From the NCBI GenBank assembly GCA_007258455.2, contig VDFB02193867.1, positions 524,873,692 to 524,937,691 on the forward strand: a stretch of 64,000 nucleotides of DNA, read 5' to 3'. This DNA comes from Sequoia sempervirens (taxonomy: Eukaryota; Streptophyta; Pinopsida; Cupressales; Cupressaceae). The position numbers and the translations under genes are program-made. Below, piece by piece: positions 1-12,500 of this stretch (position 1 is its first letter; each line of letters starts with the position of its first letter). The notes beneath the pieces were generated by a model. The model did no database searches, was not told the DNA's origin, and saw only the letters and a list, made by a program, of their open reading frames with translations.

Positions 1-576
1 CATTCACGTCTTGGGGACTTCTCAAGGCTTTACAAGCTTCTTCTAAACGAGCCCAAAATATTGAATCCTGAGTTAAGGATGCGAAATTTGTGCGGCCCTT
101 TCTTTCTCTACCAGTGCGAGTTTGTTCTTTCTCTTTCATCCATTTCTCCAGAACTATGTGACGATGCGGTCGGACCCCATCTGAAAGATAGCTTTTGTTC
201 TCCTTGTCTGTACGGTAGTGGAATGCAATGTCCAAAGGCTCTACAAGTCTTCTATAAGCAGTGCCAGCATTGATCCATTTATTTCTGGTTCGAAGTCACT
301 GGGCAACACATGCTTCTCTTCCATCTCAACAATATCATTCCAGAAGCCTTCCAACTTTGTTCTGTCCAAATTCACAAAAAAATCTTTCTTTTCATCAGAC
401 TGTTTGAAAGTATCATAATAGCCAGCTTTGTTGTCCTTACAACGCAATTTATACCATTCCAGCTCTGCCATATGACTTTGGTGTTTGCTCAACTCCACAT
501 TGAGTTTCTCATCGTTCATATCATGCTCAGTTTTCTCCTCTCCAGCCTTTTTGAGTGCTAAAAATGCATGATTGTC
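1..576 (-). CDS. EDS1/PAD4-like exon 4, EP domain, frameshifted and truncated by the window edge
   Basis: The acceptor lies in tttttaag-cag: splicing before GAC at 576 or before CAG at 579 both keep phase 0 (a NAGNAG site). The first frame runs from [12 protein letters not shown] through ELEWYK, GYYDTFK, FFVNLDR and LPSDFEPE, then hits a stop at 241. The conserved continuation [19 protein letters not shown] is present in another frame from about 284 down to base 1 and reads on through [17 protein letters not shown]. The shift equals one missing base near 278-286. The remainder of the EP domain lies left of the window. Confidence 0.85.
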
Positions 577-3500
577 CTGCTTAAAAGTCAAAAGTCGTCA
601 ATCATAGTGTGTATTGTCTAAACAAAGGAAACAACATTAAGAGGAAAGAATACAGAGAATCACAAAGCTACGAGAGCTATAGAAACGAATGGTAGAATGG
701 AACAGCTAATAAATGGATTCCAGCAGATTTTGATAGGTATTGAGGTGTAATAAAACGGCCAGAGGCCTAGGAATGGGCCTTTGTGTAGATGATTAGTTTT
801 TTGCTCTATCACAGTAGTGAGACGGTCAAGGATTGTCATGTGGCGTGCCCCATTGTATCTCTGGTTTGGGGACTTTATACCGTTTTTTCAAAAATGCAGT
901 TCAACAGAGGTCAGGAAGGTAGCCTATGCCAAGTAAATCGTATTTAGAAGCTGTTGACACATGTGGAATATGCCCAGCGTTTGATTTTGAGTTTGATGAT
1001 ACATTAGGATTAAACACAATCCACACTTGTTTAGTGCAAACATTCAAAGCATGGCTTGGAGCCACATGGAAGGCTACCTCATCTCCTCTCTCCAGCCTGC
1101 CTTTCCCTAAATCTTAGAATGCAGGGACCTAAAGTAAAATATTCTTTTTTCTTTTTTCGTGTTAATATATTACTTGTCTATTTTATTTGACTAAAAGTTG
1201 AATTGTGTGTGTTCGTATTGGCAAAATCTAACTAACTAAATGAGCTTACAAATACTAGGCTAAACTCTGGCATGAGAAAACTAGAATTCGGGATTTTTTT
1301 TACTTATAATGAAACATATAAAGAAAACAACAACAATTTTTGCATATTGTATCTATGATTTTCAGAGCACGAATCATGCAAGTATGATACATACAAAAGT
1401 TAAAGCACAATCAATGAGATTACCTGAGCTCCAACACCGATTGTTTCCAATTCCAAGGCTATTCCCATCTCAAAGGAGGAGTTTGAGACGAAGTTTGCAA
1501 ACTGTCTTGCATTTAGCAAGGCTTCTCGATCGATACCTTCCAACATATTGCCATAATCCGTGTGCTCTGAAATACAGGTGCGTGCAATTTGATCGTCGAA
1601 TGCTCCTTCTTGGCTTTGCATACTGAAGTGTAGCAACTTAAGGACAGCTTTAGAGTCCTCAATACAAGCTGCACCATGGGTTGAACAGAACATAAAAATA
1701 CCGATGGGTACATACGGGCTTCTAAGACCAGATTCTCCAGGGTAATTGTTTCCTATTGTAGATGTGCACTTCAGGACATTGTTACGAAGAGTCATGGCAG
1801 CTTCCAAGATAGAAAGATGTGATACATCAATGCCCATTAATTTGCTCCGCCAGTGAGGTAAAATTGCATCCAAATGCTCGATAATTGAGTCATATGGTGC
1901 AAGGTACATCCTAGGAACAATATCATACTTGCAGACAACGTGACAAAATCTACCCAACCAATCCTCGCGTCCAATTGCCTCCTGAAATATGGCATTTCCA
2001 ACCAAAGGAGCACCAAATGTAATGCAAAAGGAATTGGAGTTTCTCAACCGCTTTTCTAGAAACCAGAGAGTGGCCAGGGCTGCAACTGCACCTCCTATGG
2101 AATGGCCCACAAATATAATGGCTTGTTCCTTTAAACCTTGCATCTGATGGAAGAAACAAAAGAGGGAATTACATTCTACTTATAATCTTAGATATCTACT
2201 AAATAAAGTAAATTAGGCTATTTCAATGATGACATTGAACAATTGAGGAAAATCTGATTGACAATAATTGATATTTGTCCAACGTTGTGTGACAGAGTGC
2301 TAAAGCTGGAGCATCACCGTGAGGACGACATGGTTCAATTCTCTCCTCGAACCATTGGGACTGATCCTCATATCATTGTGGCCGCGACACATCAGGCCAA
2401 AAATTCAAGGGGTCTTCTGTAACCCCTTATTGACCAAACCAGTTAAATATTGCTTGATAATCCCCAAGGCATAAAAATATGGAGCACTGTAATTTACCAA
2501 TATTGGGGGCACAACAACTTGGGAATTCTGAAATGTAAAAATATTGGATTACCAAAATATGGAGTTACTGGAGCATACTAATATTAAGGGCTGTTTTTAC
2601 CAGGGTTCAAACCTGTATGTTTCACATTATGATGCCTATTTTAGGAACTTTGACCTTTGCCCAGCAACAATAACATTTGACTCACTTCACTTGCAGACGT
2701 ACTTTTAAAACCCCATTTCTTTTTCCTTTCCTTGACTAACAAGTACTTTTTCTTTGCTAGGTGATGATGAAACCCTGAAAATTAAGAGCAGAAATACTAT
2801 AGTAGAAAATTGCTATATTTAGTTAATAAAGAATGTTTATAAGTAAAATAAATTTTTTAAATATAGTTCATCCTTCTCCTGTAGCCAATACATCATTTGT
2901 GATGTATTTTCATTCAATAATAACAAATAGATCTTTTCAATGGTTTCAACACATTTTGAGCTCCTTATCCAATCAGTCATATTTACACTGCTCTCCTTAA
3001 AACAGATTCTATTTCCTACAAGAATCACTTTTCAAGATGTTCTCATCTTTTTAGATACTTCACTAATGAAGTTACATTCAATTAGCTCTAACATCATGAC
3101 GTAACTCTTAAAATTACAACAGGAATATTATAATATAAATATTATATAAAAAAAATTGTTATATTTATTTAATAAAAGATGATTATATTTATAACTTCAA
3201 AGAAGCAACATAAACTCCTGTAATCATAAATTTAAGTAGGACACTGAACTAACACTCAGTGACATCTTGGACACCTCTAAGACTAAGACTCTAACATACT
3301 TCCAAAATGAAACTAACACTATTAAATTATTAATAATGCCATGATAAAACTTTGAAACTTAACAGCAAAAATATTATAGTAAATACTTTTTAAAAGAAAA
3401 TTGCTGTATTTATTCAATAAAGAAGGACTATATTTACAGTTTCAAAGAAGCAACATAAACTCTTATATTCATGAATCTAAATATGACAGTAAACAGACAC

Positions 3501-6500
3501 CCAATAACATCTTGGACACCTCTAAAGTTTTGAGATCTTTTCAAAACCTTCTTTTGATTCATAATTCTTATAAAAAATGTTTATCTAATAAAAATATTTA
3601 GATACATTAATTCATTAATTCTAACAGATAAAAGAAAATTTATCTTCATAAATGCCCTGTAAACTATAAATTGTGATTGCATAAATTTCTGTATAGAGAG
3701 ATCGAGAACGATAAATGCCCTATAAATTATAAAATTTGTGATTGCATATAATTCTTATAGAAAGATCGAGAATGACCAAGCATACAGGAATGCATGATAA
3801 TTGAGTCATAAAATTATAGACAGGTTTTGAAGCTACTTGACATATACCACAAATTTCTAGCATTCCTTTTCTAAAGGATGACATTTAAGCTCGTGAACTT
3901 TTTCTATCTGGAGCTTCACTTTCCTAAGTGACAGATTCCTTCGATGCAAGAAACTAATGATAATCGTACTTAGGATTTATTCAATGGTTTTAACGTTACT
4001 AAGGTTAAGATCAATAAGCTTCCGGGTAATTTGCTGCACTTTTAGATGAGTTGTATAATATTATGTGTATGGTAGCCATCCTAATATTTTGACAAAACAT
4101 AAAAAAGTATTTGGCTGATCAATCGGATATCTCATTAGTTAATAACATTAAGAAAGAAAAATGCATTAGATTAAAACTGTAGGTGGGTATTAATCAAATT
4201 ATTTGCAGATCAGAGTTTCATTTTGGAAAGCAAGAGCAGGGATCTTGCATAACAAAAGAAAATTGTTATGCTTATTCAATAAAAGATAGATTATATTTAT
4301 AACATAAAATAATTTTTAGATTATATTTATAACATAAAATAATTTTTTATAATAATGAATCTAAATTTTTATAATTATGAATCTATATATGACAGTGAAC
4401 TGACATTCAGTGAAATCTTGAACACCTTTAAGACTCATATTCTAAAAAAATTCTCAAACTCAATTTAACATTACTAGTTCTAATCTCATGATAAAACTTT
4501 AAAAATCAACAACAAAAATATTATAATATAAATATTATTAAAAATAAATTATTAGCCCATAGGCTCTACCTCTGGGATCGCCAGTACACAATCGGCCTGC
4601 AAACCTGTCTCACGCTACCGGAATACCCTTCGTAGCTACTGTTAAACAGTTTTCAAATCCGTCAAACATTCTTTGGCTCACTGGAAAAGCAGATCGAAAA
4701 TATCCCTGTAAATTAGGCTCAAATCTTTCTCAACCTGAAAATTTGGGCAGCTGTCAAACCCAGGGCAGAGAAATTGCATGGCATTGAAAAACTTTAATGC
4801 CAGAGGATATTCTAATTAATGATGACCGCCCTAATATCACCGCCTCGCATTTCCATAAATGACCCTGCTTGTTAAGGGATCAAGGCATCATCGACCTTAG
4901 GCGTTGAAAATCTGCAAGGTTCCTAATTTCTGCACTGGCACTGCTTCTTGTTTTACCAGGTAAGATTCGTGCCTATTCTTCATTGCAAATTTTAATCCCT
5001 TCTCTGATTCGTGCCTTTCCTTCATTTCCTGTGCTTTTTCTATGGTTTCACATTTTTCATACATGTCAACCACGGGAGTTGCAAGTGCACCGCCTGATAA
5101 AATCCAACGAACTTGAACTTCATGCACAAAGTAATAAAACTTAGTCACCTTTCTGCACTTACAGACCACAACAACCTTCAAATATTAGAATCCCTGTTCT
5201 ACTCTGGATCTTGCAGCGCATTATTTAAATGAGAGTCCCTGACTGTGTTTTTTTTAATTTTTCAAAGGTACCCTCAGTAAAGTATTAAACTTTGCATACT
5301 CCACATTGTGCCATACAGTCAGACCATGGCACCCAGAAAGAATAGGCTAAGTTCCTTGGCTGCGTGGTTTTTTGGCATTATTTTTAGCTGCTAAAATCAT
5401 TATGGACTTCATTCCATCCCTATTGGTCGCATATAGTAACCCTAAGGACTTTGGCGACTGGTTTTTGCAAGGGATACCAATAGTTTCTTGGCCGTGATTT
5501 ACAGAATAGGGTACTGTTTAAGGGGGCTGTTATTTAAGTCTCAAACTGCATTTTGATGGTTAGGCAATTATCTTTGCTTAGTGCATTCCATGTTGTGGAA
5601 GCCATACAATGCTACGGGCAAATCAGACCATTCCTACAATAATACATTCAGGTTTGTGACTGCTGATAGAACTGTTAACGTCTGAAGAGAAGAACATAAG
5701 TTGCAGCATTTTTAGGACCTAACTAAAAAAGCAGTGTTGCTGGAATAATCAGCCTATATTCATATATGATCCACAGGCACCAAAGGTTTAACTGGTATCT
5801 TAGTAATAATGTTTAGGGTGTCCTCATTGAGTAGTGTATGAATTTTTTTGGGGAATTATCTACTCTGTGAATATTGTTTCAGTATAACTATTTTGCTGCC
5901 TGCTTTCCCCTTAAAAGTTAAAACCCATTTACTGCTTGATGGTTGAGCCTACAGTCCCAGAAAACAGAGTAGTTAAAAGGCATTTGTGTGGGTAATGACC
6001 ACCTTTGTTGAAATATGTTATGAATGTCAATCACTGCGGAGGAATTGATTCATATAGTGAACCATGCTTCCCCTATCTTTGACATCCCAGCGATGATGGG
6101 AGGGGAAAATGATACTCTCATTGTCACGAGCTTGAAGTGAACAGTGCGCTCGAGGAGCACTGGACCCAGTCCGAGTGCGGTGCAACAAGGTTGTACCCTT
6201 GGTATTGCAAGTTATGTGTGGTGCGAACGTCAATGTGTGAGCTAAGGCAAGTCGCAGTGGTGATGCGAGTTGTACACAAGGAGTCTAGTGGACACAGAGT
6301 CTAGGACTCGTCCTGGGTCACATCGAGTCGAGGAGCCATCCGGCGAACCATTGGGCATTAGCTAAGCCGTGAGGCGCGATCCAAGTCCGTAGTCAGGGTA
6401 AGTTGGCTGAGTTGCATTGGAAGCTAGGTGCTTGGTGTTAATGTTGCAAGAAGTGCTGAGGCGAATTGGGACAGTATGGTTCTAGCGACAAGGCTGAGTT

Positions 6501-9500
6501 ACACATGGTAGCGTGGGCAAAATGCAACATGAAGCATAAAGGAGTGCCGAGTCATGCCAAGTCATGGCGAGTTAAGGTAGGTTGTACCAATCAGGGGTGC
6601 AACTCTACAAGGTGAGTTGGACTCATCCAAGAGTTAGTCAGGCAATGAAGGTCTGCGGAGGTCATGCCAAGCCATGACATAAGAGTTAGTCAGACTAGAT
6701 AAAGAGTCTGCAATGCAAAGTGAAAAACCCTATGGGCTATGAAGTAGTACTGGACATAAAGGCAGAAAGTGGGGACTTCGCCTGTTTCTCGGTGTCATCC
6801 TACCATAGGTTGGTATTGGTACTAATAGCTTATATAGGGAGGTATGGTCGTTCGAAAGAAGGAGCACCATAGGGATGCAATCAAGTGCACCGAGAGTTCA
6901 TGGCAGGATACCAAATGGAAAGGGTATCTCATGCTCTTCCTTCCAAGAGCGAAACAGAAGTAGCTCCCGCCTCGAGTCAAGCAAGCGACTCAGGTGTCCA
7001 TTATGGTTACTAGGGACGAGGAAAGATCCCGTTCTGCCCTAGCCATAATGGGTGTGGTTGTGTGGTGAACTCAACATCCCGAACCCTGTGAATGCAAGTA
7101 GCAGGGCCAGCATGAGATAGCTCTAAGGTGTGCTACCGAAGAGAGCTGGATGTTGGAACTCATCCCAAGTGATGAGGCAAAGCGAGACGGAAGGTTGGGC
7201 GAGCTACATATCCGAGTCGGCAACAGTTAGTCTGGGATAGCCAAGATTCCAACAGTGTCGAGTAAGACTGGAACTTATGTTGGGGGTTTCAGGAAGGCGA
7301 TCTCATATGAGCCTGGGGGCACAAGAGCGAAGGCTAGTTCTCAGTATTGGGTGTGCAAAGTCGAGGAGTCGCACAATGTGAGGGTGCACTCCCCGCAAGA
7401 AGAGCTGGGCCATGTCGTGCAGGGCACACATGGGCACCACGAGTGTTATCGAGTGTTGGTATAAGCTTGGGGAAGATCTTACTCCTCCGTGGTAGGACCA
7501 AGTGAGGAACTCAAGGGCCAGACTCATCTATATGGTGTACAACTAGAGCAAGGATGGATGCCAGTTAGGTTGCTGGTCACCTAGGAACGGGACAGCAAGG
7601 AAGGGATTCAGAGGATCCAGATTGGTATCGTTGGTGCAAGATCTCATAAGGGTTGTAACATGCAATGGGATACTAATAGAAAGGTGGAACCAAGCCAGGC
7701 TTGGGAAGCAGCTGAGTAGGTATCGCAAGATCAAAGGTGTACAGTCCTTGAAGTCATTGAACCGAGTGAGTCAGAGATCTTGTTCTCAATGCAGTAAGGG
7801 GGAAGTCAAGTCCTCAAAGAGCTAAAAGGAACTCATCAGGGAGTTGACATTGAATCCAGGAGAGCTCGAGGAGCGAGTCTGCGTGAAGAGCGAACTCAAA
7901 GTTCAAGGTGGACGAGTTTAGTAATTAGTTGTCTTATGGGGGACACAAAGGATGAAGACTCGGTGGAATCACCAAGACTGCATAGGATGCAGCAGCCGTT
8001 CAAGAAAGTGAACAAAGTTAGACATGGTCGGACCATGAAGTAGAAGAGCTCATAACAGCTCGCAGGTGCATAGTTCCACAATGCACTTGTAGAAGTCGGG
8101 TGCCTTCTAGATGGAGGACTTGCAAGCAAAAGGCGTAATTTGAGAACTTGAAAGAGCTTGTCCACAAGGGAGTCGTGAATATAGTTGAGCAGTGTTGCAC
8201 AAGGTTGACTTCTCAGGGAGAAAAGGGGCATTCGATTCGTGCTCTAGTCTAGCCATGTGACACTCATCATCATCCATGTGATATGGGAACATTCTCCAAC
8301 CATTCTAGAAGAAATGTGAATGAGACATTGCATAAAACATAAAAAAATTGCACAACTACTGAGACCTTGCAATTATTAATAATGTGTTGCCTGATCTTTA
8401 TTGTTTGCTCTCTTTGATTTTTTTTTTGAACAAATCAGAAATTAGCAGATTTCTATGACTCCCTTAGAGACCGATTGTAAGTTTTTAGTGATCATCCTCA
8501 CTTGAGCTTTGTTATGAACAGGGTATTAATGTTTTAGGATCAGATTTAATATAAAGCAGAAAAATGAACATAAAGAACAAAAGAAACACAAAAATTATCC
8601 TGGGAAAACCCTCCTTCACGAGGGAGAAAAACCCAGCCACAAATGTACTCTCTTATATTAGATGAAGTAGCAGCAAAATAGTTTTACAACTTGGATCATA
8701 GAAGAATAGTATCTCTCATAGATACATGCATCCCAAAGAAACTCTGATATCTTGCTTACTATCAATCTGCTCTTTTCAAACACCCGCTGAAGATGGCGAA
8801 CTTCTCCTTGAAAGCACACTTTGACTTAAGCAAGAATTCCCAAACCCAAATAAGGAATTGACATTTCTTTTAGACAAGGAAAAGGTTTCTTTAGCATGCA
8901 AAAGAGGACGCACCAGTAGTATTACCATTGCCTATTTTAAGTAGGCGTTACAAATATATTCCATGCAACTATTTAAGACAAACAAACAAATATTCTTTTG
9001 CATGACAGTCTGAATATTCCATTGCATGTCAGTTATGACTTATTTAAGGAAGATTCTCATGCATAACAGTTACGCCGAATAAGAAGATTCTTCTACAGTT
9101 AGAAGATACCTCCTGCAGCTACTGAACATTAACAAATTAAGAAGATTCTTCTGCAGTTAGAAGATACCTCCTGCAGCTACCGAACATTAACACAGGGGAT
9201 ATATTTTTTCCATAAGGGCATGAACAGGGGATATATATCAGGATCTGCTATATTGTGCATGTGTTGCCTGATCTTTATTGTTTGCTCTCTTTGATTTACT
9301 TTTTGAACAAATCATAAATTAGCAGATTTCTATGACTCCCTTAGAGACTGATTTTAAGTTTTTAGTGATCAATCAAAATGCTATTTGCAATGTGAAGTTT
9401 CAAGATAACTTGGATATGCAGGTAAAGAAAGTACATCTCATGGAGATTTGAATGAGTTAGGTAGAATGAATATTGAGCCGATGGACATTCCAATGAGTTA

Positions 9501-12500
9501 TGTATAACAAACATTGAGGATGAGATAGCTCAAAATCAACAATGGGAAAAAAGAGGGATTGGTATAGAAAGGCATCAACCTGGGAAAATTTGGGAAATAG
9601 GCAGTTAAAGCAAGTGAAATATCCTGTATTTGGTAGCAGTAGGAATGGCACAAAAAGTAGGATTGATAGAGAGAGAAAAGTTGCCATTTGTGATAGTGAC
9701 TCTGTATTAGAGAATAGAGGATTAGATGAGCATGGATCAAGTGTTTAGGAAAGTGTCTTTTTATGATGTAATGGAGATCTTCATTCTGGAGGAGGAATTG
9801 GGGGTCAAGAGAATATTGATGAGGAACATGAGCGTTTGAACTTTGAAAGAGATCAATGTCCAATTGATCAGTCAAAATGGAATTTGCCCTGTGATATTCC
9901 AACATCATCAATAAAACTAGAAGATCAAAATGTGACCCAAAGACATTCTAGAGACAATCTGCACATTTATAAATGAACCTAAGTCCAATGATAGCAGCTC
10001 AATTAAAATGGATGCATCTCAGGAAGGTTACGAAGAGAGTACATATCATATTTGTGATGTGCTCGACAAAAAAACAATTTCAGTTATGAACAACAAGCTG
10101 CAATCCCTGTGCAGGAGACCTATGGGAATTCAGTTGATAGTAGTTTAAAGCCACTTGATGAGTGTAGAAAAAATACACATGCCATTGTTGGAACTGTTCT
10201 TGAGATGGAGAAGAGTGATGTTAATGTGGGATTGGAACCAATGTTTTCTTAGGATGTTCTTGTTTCTTTGTGGAATTTACATTACCATGCATATATTGAG
10301 CATGAAAGGGCATTACTTGATGTTAAAGAAGGGTCACTTGAGCCAAGCATTGTGATGTTGCAGGATGAAACAAGAAGCTTCTATAATGAAATAGTGACAA
10401 CAGATATAGATTTGAAGAGGTGTGGATTATCAAGGATGAACATGGAAGTTGCAAATCTTCTTAGAACAAAACATAGGGATCATGATATGAATGAAGATGG
10501 GTGAAAAGGGATGGAAAAATAGAAACAACAAACAACGATGCTTTCATTGCCCACTTACAGTCAAGTATAGAAAAATAAGTGGGTGCGTAAGAAAAAAATT
10601 GAGGGGACTCAACAAGGTTAACCCAGAAATTGCTATAGAAAATATTGGATTTTACATACACATCAACATATTCCCTTCATTGCATAGGTTTCTATTTGCT
10701 CACTTACCAATTTTTGTTTTAGAACTTTCTTTGTAATCAGTGGCAAACATGAGTGGATGTGAGCTTGATAGAAGAAAAATAGCTCTGTCACATCCCCACA
10801 AGAATCAAATTCACAAAGTTCCCATAAGCATGGACATGGTTGTAGTGTATGTCACAGATAGCACAACCACCTTGCATAAACTAACCAATAGTGGTGACAT
10901 TGGGGACAAAAGCAGAGCCATACTGGGATCATCAATAAAAAATGACAAACAATTAAGACACAAAAGAGCCCCTCTTTGAATCAAAAGAACAATATCTAAC
11001 AAGCATTTATGGCCAACCTATTTGCAATCAAACACAAGCTTTATTCTCAGAGCATTCCAAGTGCAGAGTCTCATGCAACACCAAAAACAAAAATCTATAA
11101 AAAAAGAAGAAGTAAGCAATTAGAAATCATCTCTTTGGGCATTGGTCTCATACCAGACTGGATTGGGGTGCCCACTGCAAGATTGCAGTGGCCATGGCAA
11201 GGGGACTGGCTTACTTGCGTCGGGATGTGCAACCAGTCATAATTCATAGGTATATCAAGGCAAGCAACATTCTTCTGGATGAGAATTTTGATGCCTGGGT
11301 TGCAGATTTTGGACTTGCCAAGTTTACTCCTGAGGGTGTGACTCATCTGACCAGAGTGCTGGCACACATAGGTATGTTGCCCCAGAGTATGCACTGCAGA
11401 GGCAATTAACAGAGAAAAGTGATGTGTATAGCTTTGGGGTTGTGCTTTTGGAGCTTCTGAGTGGTAGAAAGGCCCTCCTTTCAAATGCCCAGTCACAGCC
11501 ACTGCATATCACTGATTGGGCTTGGTCACTTGTGAGAAAGGGGAGCAGTTTGGAAGTAATTGAACAAGACATGGAGGATCCAGGTACACTAGAAGCAATG
11601 GAAAGGTATGTCATGATTTCTTTGCTATGTGCTCATCCACAGTTGCATTGCAGACTGAGTATAGATCAAGCATTGAAAATTATGGAGAGGGCTCTTCATC
11701 TGCCTCATATTCCAGATCCCCTCCTTCCACTTATTGCAGACTTAGAAGATATTGAGAGGTTTGCTTGTACTAGTGGCTCAAAGCAATACTCAAGTGCTTT
11801 TGGATATCAATCTTACAGCACAGAAAAGAGTTTCAATGCTTTAGATTCGTAGAATGGTCATTGACATTCATCTTAGCATTCATACTTGAAAACTGGAAGA
11901 TATTGAAATTTAAGAGGTCTGCTAGTAATAGTGACTCGGGGCATTCTCAAGTGCTTCAGGACAATCTTACAGCACAGATATGATTTTTACTACTTTAGAT
12001 TCTCAGCATAGTTGCTGACATTCATCTCATCATGCAGACCTAAGAATGGTGGTTGAAGTTTTGATTAAACTCTCACTTGCAGTTATGTGGATGATAAACT
12101 TGTAGCTGCTCAACTTGAAATTTGTCTCTATGTCATGGCATTTCAATGATTTTCTGAACACAGTTTTCACTTCAGCACCAACAATTGCACTAAAATATTT
12201 ATGATCTTTTATAAAATTGCATTTCCTCATAATATGTACATATTATTCTATTCAATAAAATGATCCAAGAATGGCTATTTTTAAGATGATATTAAATCTT
12301 ATGAGAAGAAAAAGGAAGGAGATTAAATAATTTGGTTACAGTTCTGGTTCAGAGGCAAGGTATACCAACCATCCCTATCAACATCAATCGGTGAGACATT
12401 TTGTTGTGAACCAACAAAATGCCCAGCCACTAAGTGGTCCATGACAAATCAAATGCATTAGTGAAATTCTAAATCTTTCAAAAGCAACCATCAATAAGCT

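Larger units (their letters stand above)
8382..9366. repeat. 110-bp direct repeat pair (8,382-8,490 and 9,258-9,366) around a 770-bp spacer
   Basis: Both arms carry gttgcctgatctttattg, tgctctctttgatt, gaacaaatca, ttagcagatttctatgac, and tttttagtgatca with only a few differences. The spacer holds an LTR-like stretch. Either a local duplication or the footprint of an insertion event. Confidence 0.8.

Noticed and set aside
1309..1626. 105-codon plus-strand open frame opposite exon 3
   Set aside because: It lies wholly antisense to the well-supported EDS1/PAD4-like exon and has no recognisable content.
7896..8231. 111-codon minus-strand open frame in the GC-elevated block
   Set aside because: No motif, overlapping frames on both strands of similar length, and composition explained by locally higher GC.
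11095..11502. 135-codon minus-strand open frame
   Set aside because: Antisense shadow of the kinase pseudogene.
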